In this document: piece by piece, positions 47,970 through 56,964 of the stretch | Layout: the number at the start of each line of letters is the position of its first letter | Position numbering within the stretch: the stretch's first letter is position 1 | From: a gamma proteobacterium HdN1 | GTDB lineage: Bacteria; Pseudomonadota; Gammaproteobacteria; Pseudomonadales; Ketobacteraceae | NCBI GenBank assembly: GCA_000198515.1 | Contig: FP929140.1 | Span: forward strand, 1,400,527-1,464,526 | Reading direction: 5' to 3' | Length of the DNA: 64,000 nt | Notes under the pieces: generated by a model | The model's input: only the letters and a program-made list of their open reading frames with translations | Database searches by the model: none | Told to the model about the DNA's origin: nothing | Position numbers and translations under genes: made by a program

Positions 47970-50193
47970 TAATACTTTTCAGGATATCGTGCCGGCTAAT
48001 CTAAAATGCGCAATTGAGACGCTGGCACATTTTCCTTCTGTTGTACAGGTCGAAGCGATCAGGTCTGATCCAGATAACCTGATTGTTGACGTACAGTGGG
48101 CTGTAACATTGCCTACAAAATTCCATAAGGCAGGTGTGACAACTGTAGGTGTAAAGTCCGTCGAGCCGGTCCAGTGGATCTTTCCATCAAGCTACCCCTT
48201 GGACGCCCCCAGGCCAACTTTGCGGCAGGATTTTCCTACATCGTTGCCGCATATCAATCCTTTTAAAAGCGGTGATAGAGTCCCGCCATGCATTGCGGAG
48301 CTTTCACTGGAGGATTTGCTGCATAGCGCTGGGCTTGAGGCCATATTGAGGGCAATGGGCGATTGGTTGGATCATGCTGCATCAGGTGAGCTTCATTGCC
48401 CTGTGCAAGGGTGGGAAGCTGTTCGAAGAGATAGCGTCTCCGGTATTATAAGTACGGACACTTACGCTATCCGTTCTGATCTAGACTTAAAAAATACACC
48501 TGCTCGATTCTATGAATATCGCTATTTTTACTGGGATGAGAATCACTATGGCTTGGGCGTGGTTGCAACACCAAGTCTTGGTTCATCCAACTCGGATTTT
48601 AAAAGTAATCAAACCTTTATCTTAAAATCATCAGCTCAGAGATATGGTCCAGCTTTAGTACTACAAACACCTAAAGGTCAGGTAACCAGCGACTACTGGC
48701 CAGAAACGGTTTCAGACTACAAAGGGCTTAGGGAGCTTGCCAAGCGATTAAATTTACTTGATGCCCTTGAGGCGAGAGCGAAATATCTTTTGTCTGTGTC
48801 TAGCCCTGAAGTATGTAGAAGAAAAGACAAAAGGCCTATCGAAGAATTTTTGGTGATTTTCGCAGTCCGGCGACCTTTTAAGGTCATTGGTACGGATAGT
48901 TACTGGGAATTACTTCCATATCGGGTTCTTTATGCTGACACGACAACATCACATCTTCCGAATGATGCCACGGTGTACGCGCCTTTCCTAATTGAAAGGA
49001 CTACGCCAGCTCTTTTACAGGATGTTGCGGGCAAGGTATCTGATAAAGTAATCCATTTAACACTGATCGGATGTGGAAGCGTAGGGTCAAAGCTGTCTCT
49101 ACATTTGGCTAAAACCGGTCGCTACAAATTTAGGTTGATGGATGAGGACTACTTCAGTAGTCACAATAATGCCCGGCATGGAGTAATAGCCGACGGCTTC
49201 AGTTGTATCGGAGCTCGCAAAACAAATCTGGTAGAGGCTGAAATTCGTAAATTGAATGTTGATGTCGAGTCAATCAGTGGCGATGTAATCAACAGTTCGA
49301 ATAACACCAATCACCTGATTTCAAAAATTACCGACTACATAATAGACACTAGTGCCTCTCTGAGGGTTCGTCATTGGCTATCACATCAGTGTGAATACCT
49401 TCCCGGGCGTTTGATACATGTCTTGTTGTACGGGAATGCAGCGATGGGCGTTATGGCAATCGAGGGAATAGAACGTTCAGTCCGAATTGATGATCTGACT
49501 GCTTATCTGAATACGCTTTGTGTCGAAAATGACTCAATACAGAAGGCTATGTATGGAGCTAATACTCTATCCCGGCAGGTATTTAGTGGGGGTTGCAGTT
49601 CTGTAACAGCTCGTATGAACGATATGGATATTTCGTTAATTACAACCGGATTGACCAGCCGGTTAGATCGATATGTAAGCCGCACAGAAGATGTCAACGA
49701 TGACGGAGTGCTAACAATTGGTCTGGTTGATGATGATATTGGGTTGTCATGGCGACATTTTTTAATGTCTAAAACGATTGTAATTCCAAAAGATAAAGCG
49801 TTTGACTGGAATATCCGAATCTTAGGCCAAATCAGTCAGGACATTGCGGCATTGGCAAATGCGGATACATCAAGTGAGCAGGGTGGAGCCCTGGCAGGTC
49901 AGGTATGTCACTTGTCAAAGACCATTTATATCACGCATTTAGTGCCTGCACCATTAGGTAGTGTTGGTACATCTACTCGATTTTGGTTGAATGTAACGGG
50001 ATTAAAAGAAGCTTTTCAGGACATTCATTCACGAACAAATGGTCAAATAACATTTTTAGGAACCTGGCATAGCCACACCACACCTACACCGCCAAGCCCT
50101 CTGGATAGGAGAACTCTTGGTGAACTGACAGAGAATTATGATTTTCCTATCGTGATGCTGGCCTACACAGGAGGGCGCTTGGTGCGCGTTTAG
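47962..50193 (+). CDS. Fused E2-E1-JAB protein (ubiquitin-conjugation-like and deconjugation)
   Basis: A 743-residue protein with three domains. The N-terminal UBC/E2-like fold has its active cysteine at about 110 (RVPPCIAELS). The central ThiF/E1 domain has the adenylate-binding loop LIGCGSVGS (about 368-376) and RLMDEDYFSSHNNARH. The C-terminal JAB/JAMM peptidase has its zinc motif in WHSHTTPTPPSPLDR (HxH...SxxD) near 703-715. A candidate E1 cysteine is in SGGCSSV. Domains usually split into Cap2 and Cap3 in CBASS are fused here. The ATG at 47962 overlaps the MBL stop. Confidence 0.88.
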   Translation: MVDNTFQDIVPANLKCAIETLAHFPSVVQVEAIRSDPDNLIVDVQWAVTLPTKFHKAGVTTVGVKSVEPVQWIFPSSYPLDAPRPTLRQDFPTSLPHINPFKSGDRVPPCIAELSLEDLLHSAGLEAILRAMGDWLDHAASGELHCPVQGWEAVRRDSVSGIISTDTYAIRSDLDLKNTPARFYEYRYFYWDENHYGLGVVATPSLGSSNSDFKSNQTFILKSSAQRYGPALVLQTPKGQVTSDYWPETVSDYKGLRELAKRLNLLDALEARAKYLLSVSSPEVCRRKDKRPIEEFLVIFAVRRPFKVIGTDSYWELLPYRVLYADTTTSHLPNDATVYAPFLIERTTPALLQDVAGKVSDKVIHLTLIGCGSVGSKLSLHLAKTGRYKFRLMDEDYFSSHNNARHGVIADGFSCIGARKTNLVEAEIRKLNVDVESISGDVINSSNNTNHLISKITDYIIDTSASLRVRHWLSHQCEYLPGRLIHVLLYGNAAMGVMAIEGIERSVRIDDLTAYLNTLCVENDSIQKAMYGANTLSRQVFSGGCSSVTARMNDMDISLITTGLTSRLDRYVSRTEDVNDDGVLTIGLVDDDIGLSWRHFLMSKTIVIPKDKAFDWNIRILGQISQDIAALANADTSSEQGGALAGQVCHLSKTIYITHLVPAPLGSVGTSTRFWLNVTGLKEAFQDIHSRTNGQITFLGTWHSHTTPTPPSPLDRRTLGELTENYDFPIVMLAYTGGRLVRV

Positions 50194-50197
50194 TAAC

Positions 50198-50941
50198 ATG
50201 CTAGAACAACTAAATAAACATTTTGATCATTATTCAATTCATGCCCGTTTTATGCCAGCTTTTTTCATTTTCTTACCTTTGGTATTAACAACGATTGCTT
50301 GGTGCCCTGAATCAACCACAGCTCTTGGCGGAGCTATGACATTTCTTATAAGTTTTGGTGTAATGTCTTTCTTGTCTGCGGTAATTTCTAACATGGGCAA
50401 TGACATTCAGAAGGTCTATTTTGAGCGTTGGGGAGGGGCTCCAACAACGACGCTTCTTATGCCTGAAAGTGATGAGCTGGATCGATATACCAAGCAGCGA
50501 TATTTTAAATGGCTGAACTCAAAAATCCCTGATATTAATTTGTTATTAGATTCGGATGATAAATCAGACCTCCAACAGAAAATAAGAAGTACAACCAATT
50601 TTCTGAGAGAGTACACTAGGGATACTAAAAAATACTCAGCGGTATACCGGGATAATGTGGCATATGGTTTTTCTCGTAATTTGGTTGCTATCAGATATAT
50701 AGGTATAGCCGTTTCGATAATATCCCTCCTGATTAATGTCAGTGCTATACTTTTATCGGCAGGCTTATGGCTTCACAGCGAAACGAGTTCGGCTGGAGGG
50801 TTTGGTCCGCTAGGAATCGTTGCAATAGTTGTTTCGGTTATCAGCATGGTGTTGCTTGTATTCGTGACAAACGAACGCTTCGTTAAACAGCGAGCTTTTC
50901 GGTATGCGCGATCGTTATATGAAGTGTGTGAAATGGGATAA
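50198..50941 (+). CDS. Four-helix membrane protein of the ubiquitin-like cassette
   Basis: A 247-residue protein with two N-terminal hydrophobic helices (FMPAFFIFLPLVLTTIAW; AMTFLISFGVMSFLSAVI), a soluble helical middle with many charged residues, and two more (YIGIAVSIISLLINVSAILL; LGIVAIVVSVISMVLLVFV). No domain name recognised. It starts 4 bases after the E2-E1-JAB stop, so it should be co-translated; it could be the membrane-acting effector of the cassette. Confidence 0.7.
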   Translation: MLEQLNKHFDHYSIHARFMPAFFIFLPLVLTTIAWCPESTTALGGAMTFLISFGVMSFLSAVISNMGNDIQKVYFERWGGAPTTTLLMPESDELDRYTKQRYFKWLNSKIPDINLLLDSDDKSDLQQKIRSTTNFLREYTRDTKKYSAVYRDNVAYGFSRNLVAIRYIGIAVSIISLLINVSAILLSAGLWLHSETSSAGGFGPLGIVAIVVSVISMVLLVFVTNERFVKQRAFRYARSLYEVCEMG

Positions 50942-51096
50942 AAAATTTTCTAGCGATGGCGTTGAATTTTGAGATGTAGATATTAATAGGCTGTAGGTTG
51001 TAATGATTGTGGATTGCTATTTCGTATAGATCCGCTGATGATCGATAATGAGAATTAGATATCGGATGATTTGTATGAAAAAATAACCGATTTTTA

Positions 51097-52596
51097 TTAA
51101 CGGCGGGAAATTGTTGTCGGTTTAAGCTTATTCAGCTTGAAGTTGGAGAGCTGGTTAAAGCTCATAGGTTTTGTGTCCGAAGGGTTAAATTTGTAACTTA
51201 TATTTTTTTTTTTAAGCATAGTAAAGATATGGACAATCGAGAATCCCTGCTTTTGGAGGCCGCCAAGTGAGACGCCAGTTTGAGTGTGGTTCGACGAAAG
51301 CTTTTTGAGGTATATTATTTGTTTTTCCCAGTCCGCCCTGCTTATCAGCCAGTCTCGGTTTTCACGGTCAGCTTTTTGCAGCGCTTTAACAAGGCCAGCA
51401 TCAAGTAATTGCTTAAGCTGGTAGCGGGAAAGTTCGGTCTCGATGACAGCTTGTTCCATTGACCAGTTGTCTTGGTACAGCCTGGCCAGAGCCCCGACAT
51501 CCTCTCTGTTGAAGTAGGCTTTGCCTTTAAAACTGTGAGGCGTGATCTTGCCTTGGGCTATCAGGCTATGAATTCGGGGCTCTCGACAATTAAGGAGGTG
51601 TTGTGCCTCCTTTTGGGTTATTAGCGGGCGCTCATCGGATGACAAAGATATTCTGGTCAGCCGATGTGTTTGAATTGCATTCGGCCAGTTGATCTCGATG
51701 AATTGGTCAAACGCGGCTCTTAGGCGAGCAATACCTTTGTTCTCTCGCTGCCGATACAGCTTTTCGTGAATGTCGCGGAAGTGCTTGTTGATACCCGACT
51801 GACCATGTTCGCTCATCGGGTTATCAATGTACTGGCTAAGCAGCAGATGGAAACCAAGAGGCCAGCGTTTCAAGGCTTGCCAGGCCTGGGTGTAATGGTG
51901 AGATACAGTCAGGTTGTCCAAACTAGCCGGTGTGAACAGTGTTTTGTGGAACAGCCTGTACTGGTAGTGTGCAATGAAATGGATTAGAGACAAGGCTTCA
52001 GCGAAGTTCAGGCCCCTAAGCACGGCCGGAGTCGATTTTGGTGGGTTACGTCCCTCGATCAGATGAGTCATTGCCCTGGTGAAGGCTAAGGTTGCAGGCG
52101 AGGCCTTCGGTATCGAATTAACCGGTGGGAATTGGTCGCTTTCACCGAATTCATTGAGAGCGTGGCGGTACCAGCTCAACCTCTTCCCTGTCTTTGGGCT
52201 AGTATCGACGAGTAACAGCTTGTGCTTGATACAGGCTGTATAGGTGATGCGGCTCCATAGGTCGGAAGAATATCCCGTCTCTTCGAGGCATTCGGGGCAG
52301 ATTTTCGGGGTTTTGACGAAGATCTTGGTGGTAAAGTGGGGCACTTGGGACGATTTGAAGGTGTCAGCTGTTCTCGGATAGGTATAATCGAGCCCCAGCT
52401 GGGAAAAGTAAGGCGCTATGTCATACTCTCCAGTGATTATCTGGTGGGCTGGTATCCGGAGGTTTTTCCACGGTAGACCGGCATGCTGGAGCAAATGGCC
52501 AATATGGTGAAAGCCATTTTGCTCGCTGACCCGGATGAGATAACTGACCATGCACTCATCGGGTTGCCGATGGGGTCGAATTAGTAGTCTGCTCAT
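51097..52596 (-). CDS. tniQ2: Second TniQ family protein, long form with helix-turn-helix
   Basis: The N-terminal pattern RLLIRPHRQPDECMVSYLIR and the zinc-finger segment ICPECLEETGYSSDLW ... CIKHKL are TniQ. After the conserved part, about residues 325-375 have an excisionase/MerR-like helix-turn-helix (LITQKEAQHLLNCREPRIHS ... KAYFNREDV), followed by more helices, as in TnsD-type proteins that read a fixed site. From ATG 52596 the length is 499 aa; a TTG at 52668 falls in a transposon-end repeat. It is at the opposite end from tnsABC-tniQ. Confidence 0.85.
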   Translation of the reverse strand: MSRLLIRPHRQPDECMVSYLIRVSEQNGFHHIGHLLQHAGLPWKNLRIPAHQIITGEYDIAPYFSQLGLDYTYPRTADTFKSSQVPHFTTKIFVKTPKICPECLEETGYSSDLWSRITYTACIKHKLLLVDTSPKTGKRLSWYRHALNEFGESDQFPPVNSIPKASPATLAFTRAMTHLIEGRNPPKSTPAVLRGLNFAEALSLIHFIAHYQYRLFHKTLFTPASLDNLTVSHHYTQAWQALKRWPLGFHLLLSQYIDNPMSEHGQSGINKHFRDIHEKLYRQRENKGIARLRAAFDQFIEINWPNAIQTHRLTRISLSSDERPLITQKEAQHLLNCREPRIHSLIAQGKITPHSFKGKAYFNREDVGALARLYQDNWSMEQAVIETELSRYQLKQLLDAGLVKALQKADRENRDWLISRADWEKQIIYLKKLSSNHTQTGVSLGGLQKQGFSIVHIFTMLKKKNISYKFNPSDTKPMSFNQLSNFKLNKLKPTTISRR

Positions 52597-52661
52597 GTTT
52601 TGAGCATAGAATTTCAGCGCATGGTCGTGAAGAGATAGTGAGCTGGGATCGGTAAGAAACT

Positions 52662-52830
52662 TGTTCAAACTTATGTCGAACCCACGTGGTGCGTGGGCCT
52701 TAGGCGTTTTTTGGGGATAGCAGAAATTTGTTCAATCTTTTCTCGAAAGTTTTGTTCAAACTTATCTCGAATCGAGCCGAAAAATGCGGGCTGTAGAGGT
52801 GTTTTGTTCAAGCTTTTGCGAGGATTTACA
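52662..52830. repeat. Right transposon end with four TnsB-type sites
   Basis: TGTTCAA cores (inverse of TTGAACA) at 52662-52668, 52729-52735, 52753-52759 and 52805-52811; the terminal ATTTACA is at 52824-52830. A GC hairpin with following T run (CCCACG/CGTGGG from 52681) lies between the first two sites. Confidence 0.85.
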
Positions 52831-52835
52831 TATGC
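52831..52835. repeat. Target-site duplication, right copy (TATGC)
   Basis: TATGC directly follows the right end and matches 26459-26463. Confidence 0.92.
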
Positions 52836-53137
52836 AGCCATTTGCGTGTACGTTGTTGCTTGCACGCCGTATCTATCCGGATTTTTCGAGTTACAGTTTG
52901 TCAAATGTCGCTGCACGTTTGGGCGTGCCTGCTTCCGGCAAGGCGCATCGGGCCATGGTGGACGCCGAAATGGCCAGCCATCTTTGGTGTTGCATACAAT
53001 CAGATATCCGACGCATCTGGGGGCTTGGCGTGATTCCGCATGAAATTCTTGCGAAGGTGCAGAAAACGCCCAAGGCAAAAGTGCCGAGCTATCTGGAATC
53101 GCTCGCTGGAAAGTGCTCGAAAGCAGACCTAGCATAG
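52836..53137 (+). pseudogene. 3'-5' exonuclease (DnaQ-like), 3' half
   Basis: This is the rest of the exonuclease split at 26463: YPDFSSYSLSNVAARLG followed by ExoIII HRAMVDAEM (His and Asp of DEDDh), then a C-terminal helical part ending KADLA before TAG 53137. An in-frame ATG is found at 52832, made by the duplication (TATGCA), but without ExoI and ExoII the fragment cannot be an active nuclease. Confidence 0.9.
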
Positions 53138-53145
53138 CCAGTTGC

Positions 53146-53300
53146 CGGCAGCGGGTTTGTCAGCTTGGAGGATGCGCGCAGCTGGGTGTGGGACTTTATC
53201 CATGGGTACAACCATGAGCATCGCCATAGCCGGATCAACTTCGTGTTAACTTTGCCACTGCCAAGGAGCTCGTTCAGAGAGTCTTCGCCCATGTTGATCA
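53146..53300 (+). pseudogene. IS3-family transposase (OrfB) C-terminal remnant
   Basis: GFVSLEDARSWVWDFIHGYN followed by HEHRHSRINFV matches the end of IS3-group transposases (W-x-x-x-F-x-x-x-Y-N-x-x-R-x-H). Only about 35 residues remain, directly after the exonuclease stop. The rest to 53427 shows no feature. Confidence 0.7.
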
Positions 53301-53428
53301 ACTTTAGGATCATCCGGAAAGCGCAGCATTCCTCCCGAATTTAACAAATCCAGATATAGGCAAATTGTCGAACCACCTTGCTGGGGTTTCTATCGGTACG
53401 GCGGTCGTCGTGTCTATATTCTTCACAA

Positions 53429-53458
53429 CAAAATGCGGCTCATAGGAGCCGCATTTTG
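53429..53458. terminator. Strong bidirectional terminator
   Basis: CAAAATGCGGCTC, ATAG, GAGCCGCATTTTG: a perfect 13-bp stem with A and T runs, positioned just past the end of the M66 protease gene and also usable by plus-strand transcripts of the exonuclease. Confidence 0.9.
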
Positions 53459-53481
53459 TTTGGGTCGGGCGTGTGAGCAGC

Positions 53482-56400
53482 TTAGGGAGCCAGCGCGAGT
53501 ACTTTACGCAGATCCTCTCCGTTCAGCAGTGCCAGCCACAACGCGGTTTCGGAAGGAACCGCCTGCCAGCGCTGATTGCCACCACCGTGGCAACCATAGA
53601 GCTCTGCGAAGTACTGGGTGCTATGGTTGTCTAAACACAGGCCATTGGCGGCCTTGTAGCTTTGATTGCTGGCGTTATAAGTCCAGCGCTGGTTGATTGC
53701 ATCAGGGTCGCAGTCCACCGGAATGACGGCCGAGCCTGAACCGCCTTGGGTGGCGAGGCAGCGACTCGGATCATTCTGTGGGTGCAGCTTGCCTTGGGCA
53801 TCCATCACCCACTGATAAGATGCTGCGAAGCCGGTGTTCTTCGATTCCACTGGCAGGCGGTTGAGGTTATTCAAAGCGGTACTTACGTATACGGTGCTAT
53901 TTGCATTGTAGATCGGAGCCCCTTGTAGGGCGAAAGGGGTTTCACTCGCAATCGCGTCCGCACTAAGCAACCCACCCGCTTGCAGATGGGCGAGAACTTT
54001 TGCGTAGATTTCTGCTTCGCTTAGCGCGAGACGATCACCGTATGCAGCGATCGGCTGTACTTGGCCTGCTACGGTTTTGGCCTTCAGGATCTTTTGTGCA
54101 TAGAGCCATCCACTGCTGGTTAGCCCTTGCTGCAGATCTTGAGCGCTGTAACTGGCAAGTTTGGTAGACAAATCACCTGAAAGATTGAACAGGTTGTCAG
54201 GCGCTAGTGCTTGCAGCCCCGCTTCGATCTCGGCCATCTCGCGTGCTTTGAGCTGGTCAATTCCATGTTCCTCACCAACGATTGCCAAAGGTGGCAGCTC
54301 GGGGCGGGTCGGATCGAAGTTTGTGCTTGCCAGCGTTTCCGTAACACCCGCGCGGCGGCACAGTAGGGTGGCTTTGGTGGGTTTGAAGTCGGCTGCAAGA
54401 TTAAAATGCAACTGGTTGATGCTGTTGGCTTTGTTGCGTGCCGTCTGGATTTCAACTAGGCGCTGCTGACTTTCGGCGTTATCCACCTGTACCCAGCAGT
54501 GGTCGTTCTCATCCGCAAGGTTGGGAGCGGGAAGATCGAACAGATTACCGTAATTACTGTGCATTGCAGGGTAGATTACCGCGCGACGTTCGCCCGGGTT
54601 ATATTTGCTATCAAGCGGATCATAACCACCCAGAATCGTAACAACGGGTACGCCGACTTGGGTTGCAACTGGCGCGCTTTTGCCAGACAGCGTAGGCGCC
54701 GTGACTTCCTCGTAACGGCCTGTGGTAGTGTCCCACTGCTTGTAGCCGCTGGTGTAGTCGGTGTCTGCGATATACCAGTTATCCAAGTCCAGCTGGATGT
54801 TGCGAGCCGAAAAACTGGTATAGAAGGTATAGCGTGAAAGTGCAGAGGTACCATAGTTGCCTCCAGACATCGAGTCACGCGCGAACATAAAGTCGCCGGC
54901 GTTAAAGGTTTTCGAACCATTGGTGCACGCACCGATGGTCTCACCACCGTTCGCAATTCCCCATACGCTTGAACGCAGGCGGTTGCGATGGCCGATGAAT
55001 CCCCAGCCGGTCATGTGATTGTGATCGGCCCAACGGCAGTCTGTGGTCAAACCCGAACCCGGCCAGTGGCCCAAGCCGTAAGCATGGCCCCATTCGTGGC
55101 TCGCCTCATTGCCCTGCGTGGAAATGATGGTACCGATACCATTGCCGCCGCTCAAGCCATGCTCCACCCGCCAATGGCCGCTTTCCGGGCATCCGTTCTG
55201 GCCGGTGCAGGAATACTCACCGTGGGCGTGATGGCTGGTGATCATCTTGATGGATTTTGGGTAGTTCTGGGTTAAATCCCAGCTAGAAATGCCGATGTTC
55301 GCAAGGTTGATGCCTACGCTGAACTGAGATTTTGCGACGTCTCCACGCATGTCGCCAGAATATACGTCGCCCGTCCCATCGCTGAAATGATCGTTCACAT
55401 CGGCGCTGTCGAGATCGTAAACACGCGCTTTACCGCCTTTGTTTACGATGGTCTGACGTAGTTTCACGTCGTTGTAACTCGCCATTACTAGCTTGGCGAC
55501 GGGCAGCGTCTGGAAGTAGTCTGTGGCCGCCATCACTGGGTCTTGTAGCGTGAAATAACCGTCATTCTTGGGGGCGGGGTCTGTCAACATGCCGATTCGC
55601 AGGTTCTGAAACACAATCTGTGTTGCGCGATCAATTTCAATTTTATCGGCCGCCAATTCACCTGTTTTTTGGCTGTTAACGCCTTGGTCGACGATAAATT
55701 CCAAAGAAAGCCCATTGACGATGGAATCCCACGGCAACATGACAAACCATGCACGCTTGGAATAAACGAGCTGCGTGGTACGATCCGGTTTCGGTAGATC
55801 GTTCGGGTGCGCCATCATGAGTGTTGCTGCTGGTTTTCCGGGTGCTTGAACGCGCACATCCACCGTGCTTGGGTCTACGCCAGCTTCGGGAATAAACAGA
55901 ATCAGCGCTTCCCGATGAGCCACGATACGTGGGCGGTAAATACTCTTGGTTTGGTCATCGGTGTTCACCAGCAGATTACCGTTGGGTGCAACCGCATGTG
56001 TTTGAACGAATTGGACTTCGCCTTTTAGCGCACCTGTTAGATCGTTGCGGTATTCGCGGCTATGGCCGTCAAAAGGTGCATCGTAGAAGTCGATTCCACT
56101 GTTGGAGCGTATTGCGCTGGTGTGTCGTACCGCAATGCTACCGTTATACAGTACGCGGTGATTACCTTGGGTTAATTTGACTTCAAACGGAGTGGCTGCA
56201 CGAATATCGGAGGTGCTGGGTGTGCCGCTGATGATGCCGGTGCCAGCATCAAGAGTTGCCCATGCAGGTAGCTGGATGGCTTCAAATTGCGCCGTGCCGG
56301 TAAGATTCTCTGGGCGTGGTAGAGTGTATTGGTAGGCAAGATTCGCAAGCGCAAAGTCTGCCGTAACGGTGCGCGTTTCTTCCGTAGCTGAGGGTGGGGT

Positions 56401-56964
56401 TGGCGTGCTGGACTCACCGTTGCCGTTATCTACAGGGGGCTGTGGGGTTGGCGTATTGGTGTCACTGCCACCGTTATCGACGGGTGGCTGCGGGGTTGGC
56501 GTATTGGTGTCGCCGTTGCCGTTATCTACGGGTGGTTGTGGTGTAGGCGTGCTGGTGTCGCCGTTGCCGTTATCTACAGGTGGCTGTGGTGTAGGCGTGT
56601 TGGTATCACCGCCACCGTTATTGACGGGCGGTTGTGGTCGGTCATCACCACCATTGGTAGGAGGTTGTGGGCTAATGCCACCGTTTCCAGAGTTACCGCC
56701 GTTTCCAAGGTTGCCAGAGGGTGGCCGTGGGCTGATGTTGTTGTCAGCAGGGGGCTGCTCGGGGTCTGGCAGTTCTGGGGACGGATCAACACCGTTTTCA
56801 GGCTCTTGGCTGGGGGGGATTGTGTCGCCCACGATCGGTGGAACAACGTCGCCGCCGGGCGTTTGGGTGTTGTTGCCGGCTTGCTGATTTTTGCCGTCGT
56901 TCTCAGACGGAAGGCACCCACTGATGCTGATGGCGATGGTGGCTGCTAAAACGGTTCTAAGCAC
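53482..56964 (-). CDS. Lipoprotein metalloprotease, peptidase M66 (StcE-like) with ricin-type C-terminus
   Basis: The 1160-residue protein starts with a lipobox signal peptide (IAISISGC). It continues with a proline/threonine/glycine-rich region of 16-residue repeats (about 110-180), an Ig-like part, then the M66 zinc motif HEWGHAYGLGHW (HExxHxxGxxH-like form with GHW). The last about 130 residues form a ricin-B-like domain with two QRW motifs (NQRWTY, NQRWQA) and disulphide-spaced cysteines. StcE-type enzymes cleave mucin-type glycoproteins; the substrate here is unknown. It should sit on the cell surface or be released. Confidence 0.85.
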   Translation of the reverse strand: MLRTVLAATIAISISGCLPSENDGKNQQAGNNTQTPGGDVVPPIVGDTIPPSQEPENGVDPSPELPDPEQPPADNNISPRPPSGNLGNGGNSGNGGISPQPPTNGGDDRPQPPVNNGGGDTNTPTPQPPVDNGNGDTSTPTPQPPVDNGNGDTNTPTPQPPVDNGGSDTNTPTPQPPVDNGNGESSTPTPPSATEETRTVTADFALANLAYQYTLPRPENLTGTAQFEAIQLPAWATLDAGTGIISGTPSTSDIRAATPFEVKLTQGNHRVLYNGSIAVRHTSAIRSNSGIDFYDAPFDGHSREYRNDLTGALKGEVQFVQTHAVAPNGNLLVNTDDQTKSIYRPRIVAHREALILFIPEAGVDPSTVDVRVQAPGKPAATLMMAHPNDLPKPDRTTQLVYSKRAWFVMLPWDSIVNGLSLEFIVDQGVNSQKTGELAADKIEIDRATQIVFQNLRIGMLTDPAPKNDGYFTLQDPVMAATDYFQTLPVAKLVMASYNDVKLRQTIVNKGGKARVYDLDSADVNDHFSDGTGDVYSGDMRGDVAKSQFSVGINLANIGISSWDLTQNYPKSIKMITSHHAHGEYSCTGQNGCPESGHWRVEHGLSGGNGIGTIISTQGNEASHEWGHAYGLGHWPGSGLTTDCRWADHNHMTGWGFIGHRNRLRSSVWGIANGGETIGACTNGSKTFNAGDFMFARDSMSGGNYGTSALSRYTFYTSFSARNIQLDLDNWYIADTDYTSGYKQWDTTTGRYEEVTAPTLSGKSAPVATQVGVPVVTILGGYDPLDSKYNPGERRAVIYPAMHSNYGNLFDLPAPNLADENDHCWVQVDNAESQQRLVEIQTARNKANSINQLHFNLAADFKPTKATLLCRRAGVTETLASTNFDPTRPELPPLAIVGEEHGIDQLKAREMAEIEAGLQALAPDNLFNLSGDLSTKLASYSAQDLQQGLTSSGWLYAQKILKAKTVAGQVQPIAAYGDRLALSEAEIYAKVLAHLQAGGLLSADAIASETPFALQGAPIYNANSTVYVSTALNNLNRLPVESKNTGFAASYQWVMDAQGKLHPQNDPSRCLATQGGSGSAVIPVDCDPDAINQRWTYNASNQSYKAANGLCLDNHSTQYFAELYGCHGGGNQRWQAVPSETALWLALLNGEDLRKVLALAP
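56425..56640 (-). repeat. 48-bp tandem repeats in the M66 gene
   Basis: GTTATC-starting units recur at 56425, 56473, 56521, 56569 and 56617, exactly 48 bases apart, encoding 16-residue blocks rich in P, T, N and G. Copy-number change would keep the frame and alter the stalk length. Confidence 0.92.

Noticed and set aside
44777-50941. Standard CBASS operon
   Set aside because: No CD-NTase is encoded, and E2, E1 and JAB are fused in one protein rather than as separate Cap2 and Cap3.
50997-51003. GTTGTAA, the core of E. coli Ter sites, in the gap before the long tniQ
   Set aside because: A 7-base match is expected by chance several times in 26 kb on two strands, and the flanks do not fit the Ter consensus. 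The protein is too far from E. coli Tus to assume the same site.
56369-56887. Plus-strand repetitive frame opposite the M66 stalk
   Set aside because: It mirrors the 48-bp repeats of the lipoprotein gene; the coding strand has the signal peptide and protease domain.
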